Below, one piece after another: positions 49,601 to 62,716 of a stretch of 64,000 nucleotides of DNA. Position 1 is the stretch's first letter, and each line of letters begins with the position of its first letter. Under the pieces are notes generated by a model. It saw only the letters and a list, made by a program, of their open reading frames with translations, was not told the origin of the DNA and made no database searches. The position numbers and the translations under genes are program-made. This DNA comes from Sanderia malayensis (Eukaryota; Cnidaria; Scyphozoa; Semaeostomeae; Pelagiidae): assembly GCA_013076295.1 (NCBI GenBank), contig RQOL01000466.1, forward strand, positions 124,001-188,000. Direction: 5' to 3'.

Positions 49601-49833
49601 ATTGCGTGTCCCTCATTTTATTCCTTGCCTCGTCCTTCAACTTCTTGCTTTGCTTCTTTCTCACTCAAAGATAAAGGACTGAAAGATTAGAATTAATTAA
49701 AAGATTTATTTTCACAGCTGCATCATGCAAAAGTGCTTAATGTAATGAAATGAGTGAAATAAAATAATTACAATATAGTACAATAAGATAAAAGAAAAAT
49801 AATATTCGTGTAAATATTTGCAAACAAATAGTA

Positions 49834-50041
49834 ACTTAATTCCAACAAAACCAAAACTTGCCTTCTTTTATCTTCACAATGCTTCCGCCATCTTTCTTTG
49901 CGTGTTGGCACTCCTCGTAACAATCTTTCTGTCTCGAAAACAAGACTTTCCAAGCAATTGAAGTGCCAGCATGTTTGTTGCTCTTTTTGCAGATTCCCCT
50001 TTCTCAATGACTTAAGTTAAGAACTTGTTCGTTGTTCAGCA
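49834..50041. repeat. Diverged direct repeat, unit 2
   Basis: Second copy of the 49394-49600 unit, about 440 bp downstream, with scattered substitutions and small indels relative to unit 1. Flanking CNACTGAAA motifs near 49292, 49680 and 50152 suggest a third, more decayed module. Confidence 0.75.
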
Positions 50042-52806
50042 TTCTTATCAAAACATGACTCAAACTGCATCATATTCATCTTCTAGCTTTGATTCTTCCA
50101 TTGCTTGGTCTCTGTGTTGCCTCCTCTTTTCACCTCAACGGTAACGACTGAAAACCAAAAAGACCAGAGCCAGCACGTGCACGAGTAGTCATTCTCAAAA
50201 CTGCGCAGCAGCGCAAGGGCAGTGCCATATTTGGTGATGAAATTCACGAGAACCGGAAATACCAAGCTCGTATTGTAAAAGTACTGGAAAGTGGCGCATC
50301 GACGCATGCGTGCTTTGAAACCCCCACATGCATTTTGTTATGACTTTGGATAAGAGGTGATTTTGGTGTGCAACATCCACAATTTCGTTGTTGAATGCAG
50401 TGAAGCTACTTTACGAGAAGTTTCGACAGCTGAGCAAAGGCGCCCAATAGTCGGAACTTCTTGGAGAAGCTTCATCTTCGACAATTTATTTGATACTCAG
50501 TAAAAAATGGAAGAAATAAAAAAATTAGAAATACAAGAAAACAAATGTGAAAATTACCCGGTTCCAATAAAATTTCGCCAAAAAAACGGCGAAACCCTAT
50601 CTTCCCCGGGGGAACCTATGCCAAGTACCGAGCAGCCACTAAAGCTCACCTTCTTTCCATGTTTAGCCAATGGAAATAACCGATCCCTACTCCAGATCTT
50701 TCGACCTTCGAGACCAGTGATCTCCGCCTGAAAGTGCCGAAACATTCCCGTGGCATTTGGTACAGGCAACAGTCACCAAACAATAATTTGAAATGTCGAA
50801 CTCAAACCAGAACATTGTGTTCGATTAGACGTGGGATCACACAAAATGCGCATGTGCATTTCAATAGTCAGCAACTGGTGATAATGAAACAACAATAAAA
50901 AGATACAATTGGTGAAATCAAAGAACTCGTTCAGCTCAATTGCGACAAAGGATGCGATAGGTTCGAGCCAAGAACAGGCAGTTTTCTTTTACATAATTTA
51001 TTTGTGACTTGGTTTGAGACCGCAATGCCAAGTATCAATGGATTATTTATTATAGTAGCAAATTATAGCTAATAACTTACCGTAGATAGGCAAAATATTA
51101 GCTGTAACATGATAACAAGCGTCTTTCGAAATCGTCTCTTGCCTTGTCAGCCTTATGCTGGTTCGGTTATTATCGGCAGGGCTTTTACTTCTTGGTGTTT
51201 AATCATCAATTCAAAACACAGTAAATCCTCTGGGATCAAACCCTTTATCCACAACATTAAATAGAAACTAGTTTTATACTTGCAACAATTATTTCCAAAT
51301 GTTTAAAAATTCATCGATCATGTAAAACAAATATTTTAGGCCAAGTTTCAAATTAAAGCCTCGAGTTCGAGTCTCAATCCAAGTTCAGTGTTTTACAACG
51401 CTTTATAAAGCAATACCATCATGCAATGCGGAATTTAATATTGGCTTGCACTGGATGGACGAAAGTAAGATACAAGCAAAAAAGACTATTTCATGTGATA
51501 ATATATCAAGCTTATGAATTAAAAGTAATTTGCAATAATAAAATTGTTGTTTAAATGACATAAAAAACCAAATCAGTGAGCAATGCATTATACATGGGCA
51601 TGGTATGGAAATATACAAGTGATGAGATATTGAAGCGATTTACAACCATTTTATACTGTAATCCCACTCAGTTGAATTCTGAAAGACCAAGCTTACATAA
51701 AATGAACCCGCATTTCATGTTAAACTCAGCTGAGGGGAACCAAATTTGGCCAGGGCCAACATATATCGGTTTATTTCCAAAGTGGTGCAATATAATCACG
51801 AGGAATTAAATGGATTGATGTGACCAAGGTCGTGCGATTTAGGTTTGGCAAGAAAAATATTGCACTGCAAATATAACAGGAATCTAAATGTGGTGTAGAG
51901 AAATGCCCAAAATGGAAGCCGATATATGTTGCTTGGCACGCATTTCCTGTTAGGTTGCTTAGTATTGTGCTTTAACTGCTATGTAATAAGTACGTTGTTC
52001 GTTTGGTTAACGTTTAATATAGTGCACATGCAGCGTGCAGTAAAATGAAATGAAAATGAATTAAATGAGAATTAAATTGACAAAGCAATTAGCTACATGC
52101 ATAATAATTAATGAATAATACAAAATTTCAAGAATAATATTGTTAAGAACTGGAGTACGTGCCTTAAGCTTGAAATCTCAATTTGCTTCATTAAAAATAA
52201 AAAAACTAAATAGAAACATTTCAGTTTTGGGGAAATCATGCAATGTACAAAATTGGGGAATCTTATTTGACTGGTGGCTTACGAATACTTATATAACATA
52301 AACACTTGAAAAATCACAAAGGGGCATTCTTGGATGTGAAGTATATTGAAGTTGAAAATAAAATATGAAGATTACGATATGGTTGTTTTACCCACTAGTG
52401 TAAAACACAGACTCTAAAAACTACAGATAAACGATATGAAATCCATCAAAAGTGTAGAAAATGAAAATAATTATGCATACTAAAATCTGTATAAAGCGTG
52501 AAGCAACAAAATGTAGCCCCCCCCCCACCAATAAAAGAACTGGGTATATCTTATTATCTTATCCCATATGTTATTATGAAGTTTAAACAATCCAAGACAG
52601 ACTGACCGATCAACAATCAGAGCCTTTGGATTTGCTTAAGATTTCTTCATGGCTTGGAGAAATTTCGAATCATTTGAACAGATAAGGTCATCCACTTACG
52701 TGGGGTGGGGGGGGGGGTTCGTTTACAAAAAGGTGCCACGATTCAAACATGGTTTTAAGTACAGAATAGTATATTTTAAAACAACTTTACCTCGCTCGAG
52801 TTCAAT

Positions 52807-53826
52807 TTACCCAGTACTGATTACTCTGTCACGTGCTGCATCGACAATATCGTAGTCTTCAAGGCAACAGGGCATCTCTGGTATCACATCATAGGTTTTC
52901 AGAACGACAGCCGTCGGCGAAGCAGCTCTTTCCCTCATTAAATAATCAATCGAAAAGTTGCTGTTTACTAAGCTGCTGTTGTTATGGTTGTAAACAACTT
53001 GTTCCATGGAGTCGTTGTTTGCTTCCACGGGTGAGTTGTTCTCCGGAGGAGCATTAACATCACCAGTAACAGGTATCGCAAAGCATCTTTCCTCTATTTC
53101 TGCTTGACAAGTGGCAATTGGGTCGAAACAACCAGCAACGATAGTGGTGTTCTCTAAGACTGACGTATTTGTTGACATCGATACTTCATGGATTCTACCT
53201 TGCTTCGCGTCAGCATGACGACACAACATTGCTGATGCCAAGCATAATAACGAAGGAACAACGTTATTTGTCTTGATATTATCCAGCTTATCGCTATCTA
53301 ATGTGTCACAATTACTTGTTGAATTTGGCAGAACTTCTATCAAATCCCCAACAGCATCTTCGTTATCTACCTTATTATCTGATGCACCATCCTCTTTTTG
53401 ATTAATGAAAGAGCGGCATGATACCTGATGATCTTCGTCAGATGTTTCGTCAAAATTAATACGGCGAGCTGACGTTTTTGGGCTTGTCGCACTGTATCTT
53501 TTGAAACCTGTGGGCGTGATTGCAGGATTCTGTTTCTCGGTGTCAGGCCCTGAATTACTCAGCAACTTGAGCGTCAAATCATTTGACGATAGCGAATCGC
53601 GCCTGCTTGTATTCTCTTCTTCACGGATTACACTAACACGAAATCTCCCGCTAACTAAAGTAGGTGAGCCAGAACTATTTGNNNNNNNNNNNNNNNNNNN
53701 NNNNNNNNNNNNNNNNNNNNNNNNNNNNNNNNNNNNNNNNNNNNNNNNNNNNNNNNNNNNNNNNNNNNNNNNNNNNNNNNNTTTCTTCAACCACAAAGGT
53801 TGACCGACACGGATGGATATGGCCAT
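52807..53826 (-). CDS. Unrecognised protein, C-terminal exon, interrupted by the N gap
   Basis: A long open frame from the gap edge (53681) to a TAA at 52807, about 290 codons on the minus strand. It continues in the same frame on the far side of the gap only if the gap really is 100 bases, which should not be assumed. Low-complexity, acidic, Ser/Asn-rich, so mostly disordered. Near the gap it reads SGRFRVSVIREEENTSRRDS; the RFRV there fits the RFx[V/I] motif bound by SPAK/OSR1 kinases. RRDSLSSND and RRINFDETSDEDH look like kinase-target sites. It ends LEDYDIVDAARDRVISTG. I do not recognise the family. The part beyond the gap (MAISIRVGQPLWLKK) is uncertain. Confidence 0.55.
   Translation of the reverse strand: MAISIRVGQPLWLKKXXXXXXXXXXXXXXXXXXXXXXXXXXXXXXXXXXNSSGSPTLVSGRFRVSVIREEENTSRRDSLSSNDLTLKLLSNSGPDTEKQNPAITPTGFKRYSATSPKTSARRINFDETSDEDHQVSCRSFINQKEDGASDNKVDNEDAVGDLIEVLPNSTSNCDTLDSDKLDNIKTNNVVPSLLCLASAMLCRHADAKQGRIHEVSMSTNTSVLENTTIVAGCFDPIATCQAEIEERCFAIPVTGDVNAPPENNSPVEANNDSMEQVVYNHNNSSLVNSNFSIDYLMRERAASPTAVVLKTYDVIPEMPCCLEDYDIVDAARDRVISTG
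53682..53781. other. Assembly gap of 100 N
   Basis: Exactly 100 N, the conventional size for a join of unknown length. It interrupts the coding frame of the minus-strand gene. Everything to its right (1.7 kb and then copy B of the duplicated block) belongs to a different contig. Confidence 0.99.
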
Positions 53827-53867
53827 GGCCTAAATCATATTACGTATAGAATTTTGATACACTTTTA

Positions 53868-54938
53868 CACTGGGCTTCCAAAAGTATTGCAACGCCTGAT
53901 AAAAAATGGCGTCTAGAAGTGGCCCTAGGCCTGAGCAAGGAAATTTACATAAAAATATATAAATACCAAACGGGTTTCAATAGCGAATTTCTTTAGCAGA
54001 AATATACTCAGAATTTCATAAATTTTCAAATAAAAACATAATTTAAATTATATCTTATTGTTTTGCAATAATATTAAAAGAAAACTGCGAAGAGGTCCCT
54101 TAAAAAATGTTTGCGAAAATTTATCGAAGTAGAATAATTAAAACGTCAATAATTATAATTTCTTTCACTTAAAGCCACGCAAATTCTCTCTCATTTAAAA
54201 GAGAATGCTTTAAAACTTTGAAAAATGTAAAGATTTGTCATGTAACTGTCTTGACCTTTATAATTTTCAGTTTCAGTCTTTGTTTACCACTTGGAAAGCG
54301 CATGTTTTGTTTTTCAAATTTCAGAGTGGGTTTTAAAAAATAAAATTTTTGTTAACTTCAGAAAGTATGAAGCCCTTGAAAATTACATCAAATTATAGTA
54401 TTTGAAACAAATTATAGGAATATCCATGTCGGATTTTTTGTATTGCGCTTAACCTTCCTTTTTTTATTCTGGAAAAAAATTACGGAAAAATAGGTTTTGT
54501 CAAATCAAATTCCTAAAATGATAAACAAAGACTGAAACTGAAAATTACAAAGGTCAAGACAGTTACATGACAAATCTTTACATTTTTCAAAATTTTAAAA
54601 CATTCTCTTTTAAATGAGAGAGAATTTGCGTGGCTTTGAGTGAAAGAAATTATAATTATTGGCGTTTTAATTTCTCCACTTCGATAAATTTTCGTGAACA
54701 TTTTTTAAGGGACCTCTTTGCAGTTTTCTTTAAATATTATTATAAAACAATATGACATAGCTTAAATTATGTTGTCACTTTAAAATTTATGAAATTCTGA
54801 GTATATTTCTGCTAAAGAAATTCGCTACAAACCCGTTTGGTATTTATATATTTTTATGTAAATTTTCTTGTTTAGGCCTCGGGCCACTTTTAGACGCCAT
54901 TTTTTATCAGGCGTTGCAATACTTTTGGAACCCCAGTG
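53868..54938. mobile_element. 1,071-bp foldback element, Tc1/mariner-type ends
   Basis: Ends CACTGGG(C/G)TTCCAAAAG and its inverse CTTTTGGAACCCCAGTG, each flanked by TA (53866-67 and 54939-40), the Tc1/mariner target site. The inversion continues inward for over 400 bp per arm (e.g. CAGTTTCAGTCTTTGTTTA in the left arm against TAAACAAAGACTGAAACTG in the right), with a short unpaired centre about 54.33-54.49 kb. No transposase frame, so non-autonomous. Arms differ at scattered positions, so it is not newly inserted. Confidence 0.88.
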
Positions 54939-55535
54939 TACTTCATCAGATACACAACAGAAACATGATAGTTCAGATCCAGTTAATTGCCCAGAAAGTT
55001 CTCTGTCAGCATTTCTTTTCTCGCTCACATTTCTTTCATAGCTTTCAGCGAAAGAGTTCTCAGCCAAATAGGGTCAAATGCATCAGGTTCTCCTTCATCG
55101 GTATCACTATCATCGGTCTACACAATCTATCCTATCCCTTCGCCATCTTCGCATTCCTCGGCACTGCAATCCCTACTGTCATGAACTACTATCCGACTAA
55201 GAATGTTTAATTTATGGAAACTTCTATTCAATTCTGATCACCAAAATTGCACAAATACCCACGAATACAGAATACACATAACGAGACAAGACAAAGCGCA
55301 AACAACATTATCTATTATACTCAATGTAGGCCTACGCCCGCCGCCACTGACTACAGGGTTCCCACTATGATGTCATAGTGGGATCGACCCAGTCCTAAAA
55401 GTGAGACACGAAAGTGTGAACGCAATCTCTCGTAACTCAACAATTACTCATCAGATCAAAAAAATATAAACGGTATCAGAATCAGCGCATTCGATTCTAT
55501 ACTTTTAGCTAATAAAAAAAAAAGCCGTAGGGGCA
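54939..55535. other. Unassigned sequence before copy B
   Basis: Not similar to the sequence upstream of copy A. On the minus strand a short open piece reads TDDSDTDEGEPDAFDPIWLR, acidic and exon-like but unassigned. An A10 run at 55514-55523 precedes the breakpoint at 55536. Confidence 0.45.
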
Positions 55536-55551
55536 CTTTAACTTTGCATAG

Positions 55552-58500
55552 ATTATTATTGTCAGTTCACCCAAAACAGAATCAAAGGTCACTACGGCGA
55601 GAAGAAAACTTCCTTACGAGGAAAATACCAACGTAAGTGTTCAATTGAAAACTTGGTTTCTTTATTTTCTATTTAATTTACTTATTGTTTCTTAACAATC
55701 AACTTGAGTCATTAGTCATTATTTTGTACTGTTCTATCATATCCATTTTCAAGCAGCCCAGTGGCGCAATGGACTAGCGCGTTGGACTTCTAATTCAAAG
55801 GTTGTGGGTTCGACTCCCATCTGGGGTGGTCGCTGCTGCAAATTTTTGCATGATTTTTATTTACTGTTAATTTATCTTTTTTTTCTCCTATTATTTTTTA
55901 GTATTTCAGGTTTTTTATTATATTCTTTGATTTTATATGATTTTTTAAATTTTTTACAGGATGATTTCATCAAAATCGTACCTTCACCAAAAAAGCGACG
56001 AATTTTGACTGAACACCAAAAAGAAGTGATGAGATCACGAAGGTAAATTAAGTTAAAGAAGTTGAAAAGAGTAATTAGAGCATGCTTCACCCTTTTGGGC
56101 ACTTAATTATGATTTTATTATTTAACAGCCAATTACCTGTCCTCTACAACGAATTGGACCAAGTAACACAAGATGGAATTATAAGCGATGATACACAGTT
56201 AGTATTATTGAAATTCAAGTTCCATTATGTTTTCAGTTTTGCTGTAGAATAGATTCAAGCTGCATATTGTATCGATTAATAAAAGACGGCATTTCTTTCA
56301 GGCTCACATTGGATTCATTTCCCAGCAAAGCTTCCCTCAACACCGAAAAATCAAAACAGATAGAAAATGCAGACTATCTTGCTGATACGAATGCACAGTC
56401 TGAATCTTCAATATTAAGCGGATCAGGACAAACACAATTTAGTCAAACAGAAGTTAAGCAGGAGCATGCAACGAAGCGATCCTTGAAGTATGGGCAATGT
56501 AAACTCGAAGACAACCTAGCAAAGGAGAGTTGTAGGCAAGATTCATTGCTTGTTTCTAAGTCAACTGAAATCGCCTCAGAAAATAGCAGTAGTTCTAGAA
56601 AGACAGACGAAAAGAAGAAGCAATCTAAAACGTCATCAAAATATGATATGAATTCTGCGCAAAAACAATCCAACGTCAAACCAAATGCCCGCAGATCAGT
56701 TGCTTTGAGCTTTAAACAGCTTTTTGGCAGTATCATGTCTTCTGACAGTGATGAAGTACAGAATAAAGAAAGTAATAACAGTAGTGAAAAGGATTTACCT
56801 GATGTCATTGCATCGTCGTTTACTTCATCCAATTTGTCAGCAGCAAAGGATCAACCGCTGCCATTCGCATTTTCTACCGCTTCGTATTTTGGTGGGAATA
56901 AATCCGCAAATGCTTGTGACGCTGGAACATCTTCTGGTCCTGAATCTCAAGAGACATCTTCGTGTGATGTTTTATCTTCAACTAGTCCGGATTTTATTCC
57001 TTCTTCGCAGTCACAGAGAGAACATTCACCGGTGCTCAAGGGATTGTCATTAGTCATGCCTCATCGGTTGCCGAGAAAGACAAGGAATACAAACAGCGCA
57101 CGTTCGGATGACACGGATAAACTTGAAACTGCCATCTCTAACGAAAATGTTATAGACGTTGTTGATTTGGTTCAAAGTGATGTTAATGTCGGACAGTCTG
57201 AGGTGCCTCTTCGGGGCAGCAAGAGTGCCGCTGGAAATAATTTTGTTGATGATTTTAAGGCCGTGGCTGAGGAGGATACTGAGACGCAAAATACCGAGTG
57301 TGAAGAGAATGTTTTGAAAGAGGTTATAGATGGAGACCACCAGAGTGTAAAGCAGCAAATGGATATCGATTTGACTGCATCGGATAGGGATCAGAATGAA
57401 TTGCAAGTGAATGTTGTTGTCGATAAAATTGATATTGACAAACACGATGGTGTTGGTAAAATGACGTCAACAAAGTTAGATGAACATTGTGCAAACAGTC
57501 AAGATAAATCTGGATCTAGTTTAGATGGTGCTATTTCCAAAGATCCTTATCTTTCTACTCCCAGTGAAAGTGGAGAGGTTTTGTCCAAGAATGGGAATCA
57601 CTACGGTGAAGAAATTTCTGGAGATGGCACACTTGTGCCTAAGAAGCAGCAAAATGAAACAAGTGATGATCTTGGGGAGAACAGATCATGTGAAAAGAGT
57701 CCTGTAGCTAACTTGGAGAAGTCAAACAAGATGCCAAGAGCCCTTAGAACACCAGTTTCTAAGAGAAGGAGTGCAAGGAAGTCTAAAAAAACAATTAAGT
57801 CACCAAGAATATTAGTAAAAAGAACATTCGATGAGAAGATGTTGTCAGCTGGTGCGTCCATAAAGACGAAGAAAACGTCAAAAATGGCTTACCCTAAAAA
57901 ACGAGGATCCTCAAAGAACGACATTTACAATACCGTGGAGTCAGCAGTTGGCAGTAACGGTACAGATTGTACGGAGATAGTACCTGAAACTCAGCTGGAC
58001 AGTGAGATGACGCCGGAGCTTGAACCCAGGAAAAAGCCCCAGGAGGTAACGCAAGAAGTAGATCGATCATCGGATGAATTGATCTATCAAACTAGTGACG
58101 AATCTCAGTCTATTATTAATACCAAATTGCCAGTAGCTGATTCCACTAAGCAGTCAGTTGGTGCCGATGCAGAGCACAATATAGACAAAGCGAATTTATT
58201 ATTGAAGGGAGCTACGGAGGAGTCTGCATCTGCCTCTTCAAACGCACCACATGGTTATGATGCCAACACTGATGCAGCTCGCGTGTATTTCTCTCCCCCA
58301 ACGTCTTCTGTTCCAACAGGTTCGTCGTCCAAAGAGGGTGCAGATGCTGTCAATGTCAGCGGCATTGGGGCCTTTGATACTTCATTCAATGATGATGTAA
58401 GTTTAGCTGACATCAAGCGACAAATTCAAGTTATTGTCGACTCGGAACCGGGCTCAAACGAGCCGAAAATGGACCCGTTGAATCTGCAACTGCTTCTAAT

Positions 58501-58736
58501 CCCAAGACTGGAAAAGATGACGTCGAGATGGTACAGAGTAAAGCTAAAGTACAACCCTTGCCTTCCAAGCCTGGAAGTAGTCGAAAGAGAAAGTTTGAAA
58601 ATGAATCAAGAGATTCAAGCTCGAGAACTGTTGAAATTATTCTGACGTCATCTAGTGAACCAACTGGCTCGCTTTCATCGTTGAATGATTCGTTTCAAAT
58701 ATTGGAATCAAAATCATCACCGAACATCGAGATTCA

Positions 58737-58773
<37 letters not shown>

Positions 58774-61011
58774 AATGGTGATGCGCGAAGCAATAAGAAT
58801 TTTGATGACGGAAAAGACATTGTTGAAATATTAGCGGTGGAAAATACCAAGAAAAAGCAAGATGGTGCCCTGTTTGAGATGCCACGGAGAAAGGTGGGCA
58901 GGCCAAAGCGAAAACAACGCGCGGTGAATTCAAAACTGCTCGGGAAAAAGCCGTTAACAAGCAAAGACGATGCTGCTGGAGTGACTGAAGATCGTGATGG
59001 TGTGGTTGTGTCGGTTTCAAGTCTTAATTCTGCTGGAAACAAAGCAACTAATGATGGTAATAGTGGCCAGATGAATAATGACGACCACGCGCTGTACGAT
59101 AAACAGTGTACAGCTGTACAATTCGCTCATTCGCGCGATGATTGCTCAAGTCCGTTGCAACGGAGGAGGAGTGTAGTAATGACGTCATCACCCGCCGTAT
59201 CTCCAGTTAGTGGCATTTTGAAGAAGAAGTTGAACGGAAAGATTGAATCCCCTTCTCCTCCGAATAAGGTAAGCTGCTTTGTTGTCGCTTTTTGGGTTAT
59301 ACCATTTTGTTGTTTGCGAGAGGCAACACATTTTCTATAGGATGTTACGCAAAGGGATCTTGTGAAGCTATCTTTTTATGTCTTGTTTCGATGTCCATAG
59401 TAGAACACTGTTACATAATGGTTTAACTGTGACATTTCACCCCGGCAGTTGAATATTTGGAGAACAATCATGGCCTTTGTTCTTATCATATGTATCCACA
59501 TGTGTATCTATGTATGTATGTATGTATGTATGTATGTATGTATGTATGTATGTATGTATGTGCGCATTATTGTGTAATGTTGTTCCTATTTTCGTTTTTA
59601 GAATCGTCGCGTTTCCTTTGCCTATCCCTTGGAAGAGAAGAGATCGATTAAAGATCAGAATGCACAAAGTAAAAACAACACCCCACTTGCCCAACCTTTG
59701 CCGTCGCCTGATGTTAGTGATGCCAACAGAAAACTAACTAATGGAACACCAAAACGAGGCTTCACTGCCATAAAAAATAAGGTAAGACAAACAAGACATT
59801 ATATACTTTGATTTCTTTATTCATGTTTCCTACGACAGTGCAGTGTAATGCAGTCTGGTGCAGTGCAATGTTCTGCAATGCAGCTTATCATTGCATGGTA
59901 ACTAGTTTTGCTCTGTATCAATGACACATCTTTTATTTTTAGTACACATCCCCAAAGGTGACAACAACAATATCTGAAGGAACACCAATTTGTTCCGAGC
60001 TGATTGGATGTTCCACGCCAATCGAAAAACTGCTTCCTTCGTTGACATCTGCCACGTGGTCTAGGGGCCTGGGCAACATAGTCAGAGCGCAGAATATTCG
60101 CACTGTTGGCAACTTGTGTGCTTTGTCAGAGCGTCAAATTGAAAGCCTCCCCATTCGATCTCCGAAAATTGACAATGTAAAACTTGCACTGCAGAAGTTT
60201 CAAACTGAGAAAAATAAGTTAGACCAAAAGGAAAAGTCAAGGGTTGCCACGAATGGTAAGTTGTCTTGGTGATACCTATGTTGCTCTATTTTTGTATCTA
60301 TGCGCATTGATAGAATGCAGTGTATATTTTTGCCGTCTTTGTTTCTGTTTGATTTGTTTTCACACCAAAGGTCTGGAATATAACGCTAGGTGATCTCCAC
60401 ATTTGATTATTTTTCTAGATTTGCCATTGTCAACAGTTACACCGACAAAATCTCCTGCGCAGTTGAAGGAGACCAACTTGGAGACACCCTCAAGAAGATC
60501 TTTACCCAAGCCAACATCTTTATTTCCAAATGCAGTGGAAAATGGATCGACAAATCCAAGTGAGAAAGGTAGCAGCACAAACATGGAAATAGCAGAATCA
60601 AATGCGAATGTTGCAGCGATTTGCACGGAGAGCTCGACGGTATTACGAGAACAATCTCTTGCCAAAAATGTCGATGATAATGCTGCTGATATTGCAAATG
60701 CAGATACAGAGCAATATTTTATTGGCATCGCGGATGCTTGTACTGTGGCGAACCCCGAGCTGTGTCGCGACTCGGCGTCTGTTGCCACTGTTATTTCTAA
60801 GGATGAAAGAGAGGCTGCTACTAAAGCAGACATTACAAATGAATCAAGTCATTTAGATTTGTTTTTATCTGAGCTGGACGGGATGCTTTCTGTTGAACAA
60901 TTATCTAAGTTAAATTTAGCTGATTCATTTTCAATTCATGATAAGTTGACGATGCTTGGCAAACGAGTGATGGACTCGATGCGTACAAAAATGACCAAAG
61001 ATGCAAATTAA
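55552..61011 (+). CDS. RIF1: RIF1 3' part, copy B (lacks the HEAT-domain exons)
   Basis: Exons equivalent to copy A: 55552-55632, 55960-56042, 56129-56197, 56302-58396, 58507-59268, 59602-59781, 59943-60255, 60419-61011. The first exon present is the one coding VSSPKTESKVTTARRKLPYE; everything N-terminal is absent, so this cannot make a complete RIF1 on its own. Unlike copy A, exon 59943-60255 is open throughout and reads WSRGLGNIVRAQNIRTVGNL into LPIRSPKIDNVK, the correct C-terminal-domain sequence. One amino-acid difference from copy A: Met for Thr at 59072. If the duplication is an artefact, this is the better sequence of the same gene's 3' end. Confidence 0.85.
55756..55828 (+). tRNA. tRNA-Arg (UCU), copy B, acceptor stem one base short
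   Basis: Same as 34828-34901, but the CCCC of the 5' acceptor strand is CCC. The seven-pair stem then has a mismatch or is one pair short against CTGGGGT. Either a sequencing error in a C run or a damaged gene copy. Confidence 0.75.
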
Positions 61012-62716
61012 ATCAAACAGTATTTAAAATTTATTAAAGTATTATGTTACCAGCTTGTCAGCAATCAATTCATTTATTGATCGTATTTCTGTAAAGACCT
61101 ATCCTTTGGTAGTTAGTTTTAATATCGATAATGAGAAAAGACGTCAGTGTTGTGCCTTTTTTGTCGTCTCAAACGTCTAAAATTTGGCCCAATCGCTGAC
61201 CTAGACACCGATTCAATTCAACCTGCCTCGGTTTCAAACGCAAGCCGAATATGTTGCAATTCAACTCAACATTTCTAGTAGCGCCATCTGGTTTCTTGTA
61301 TTCTGGTTTATTATGAGTATCGTCTGGAACTCTTGGAAAGTTATGCATCTTGAGATTTTATTTGCTTCCATTCATTTATAGAATTCGTTTACATATTTTC
61401 ATAAGCATTTGTCTAAACCATGAGAGGCAAAATGCATAACAAGCTAAGGAATAAATAAATAACAATTACAAGATGTGTTTACTATTCCCATCGAGAAATA
61501 ATTAAAATGAAATAAAATTGTTGTTATCCACGGTGTCCATAAATTCTGATTTATGGACACCGTGGCCTCCGTCTAGAGCACACTAACCCCCGTTTCCTAC
61601 GAGCATCAATCCAGATCACTATACGTTTAAAGGAGTTTTCAATGGCACATTCAATTTTAATCTCTTGGCCCACAATTATGCACCAAGCATGGCTGAGCTC
61701 GAGTCCCTGGGGCCGTCGTTCGACTATAAGTTAAACGCGTGGAATATCACTCGTCTTTTATGACGCAGCCGTGCTGAACACTATGTTTGCAGCCTGCAAA
61801 CTTGTTCAGGAGTACAAATAATGAAATGGCTGTTACTGCATGACTGGTTTTGTCGCTGATTTGTTGGTGCCCATAAGAAGAATTTCTTCTAAATTCTGAA
61901 GGTAAGGGTGAAATAACATTTGATATTAGCCATTTTATTCACTTCACCCAGTATCTTTCTATGATATTCAAGGACAAGTAAGCTTTCTTGCATGCAAAAT
62001 GAAATACAGGCAGGTGTAAAGGTCTCTTTTACACAGTTTTCATTTGATTTCGATTCCTGTTGTGCTTATTATAACAAACAACTACCTGAACACTTGTACC
62101 AATAAATTAAAAAATATATTTATTTTGAGTACTTGCAAAACATGCTTTGTAATAATGACATATATACAAATTGTTTCCAGGGTCGTTTAACAAGACCAAC
62201 CCAAAACAATTTGCAGATTTGCAGGCCCACCCTAACTAAATCTCTTTTGACCAGCTGGTCGTAACTTATTTGCCAATGTCTTTATCAGTGTTATTGTAAT
62301 GCAACTGCTTACAATTGCAATGAAATTGCAGTTTATTGAAGACAATGCCATCCGCACTATTGTATTATGAATTCCATTGACATTGTACTGGAATGAACGA
62401 GTTTGCATTCAAACTGCTATGAGCTTGGAGAGTATAGCAACATAGCCAACAATGGCCAGACAACTTTCATTGCTTTTGCATGATTAATTAATCTCCGAAC
62501 ATATGTACTGTGGTGAAATTGTATGGAAAGAAAAAACGTATAATTGGTGTTTTGTTTATATCAACCTGTTGTGCTGTGCTATATGTGTACTTTTGTATTA
62601 CGTTATAGTAAATCAATCGTTTTCTGTTGGATTCGAAGGCTTCGTTCTTTATTCGTTGAGAAGAGTCTTGTGAAGATATTCATTGTTCGAAGAAAGAGTT
62701 ATATAGAACGGCAAAA
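61012..62716. other. RIF1 3' UTR and intergenic DNA, copy B
   Basis: Equivalent to 40090-41794, including the perfect hairpin (about 61528-61565). Only single-base differences were seen. No exon recognised. Confidence 0.5.

Larger units (their letters stand above)
48214..52806. other. Region without a recognised gene
   Basis: Shugoshin 3' UTR, then about 4.5 kb in which I recognise no protein. It holds a diverged direct repeat (49394-49600 / 49834-50041) with splice-like edges on the minus strand. A 74-codon open frame at 50507-50731 (MEEIKKLEIQENKCENYPVP start) is unassigned. There are C and G homopolymers near 52515 and 52707. The right part is presumably the 3' UTR of the minus-strand gene ending at 52807. 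Confidence 0.5.

Noticed and set aside
53501..53849. Plus-strand frames crossing the N gap
   Set aside because: They exist only because N is read as open; the supported frame here is on the minus strand.
54513..55067. Minus-strand frames in and beside the foldback element
   Set aside because: They span the inverted arms and mix element and flank sequence; no transposase features.
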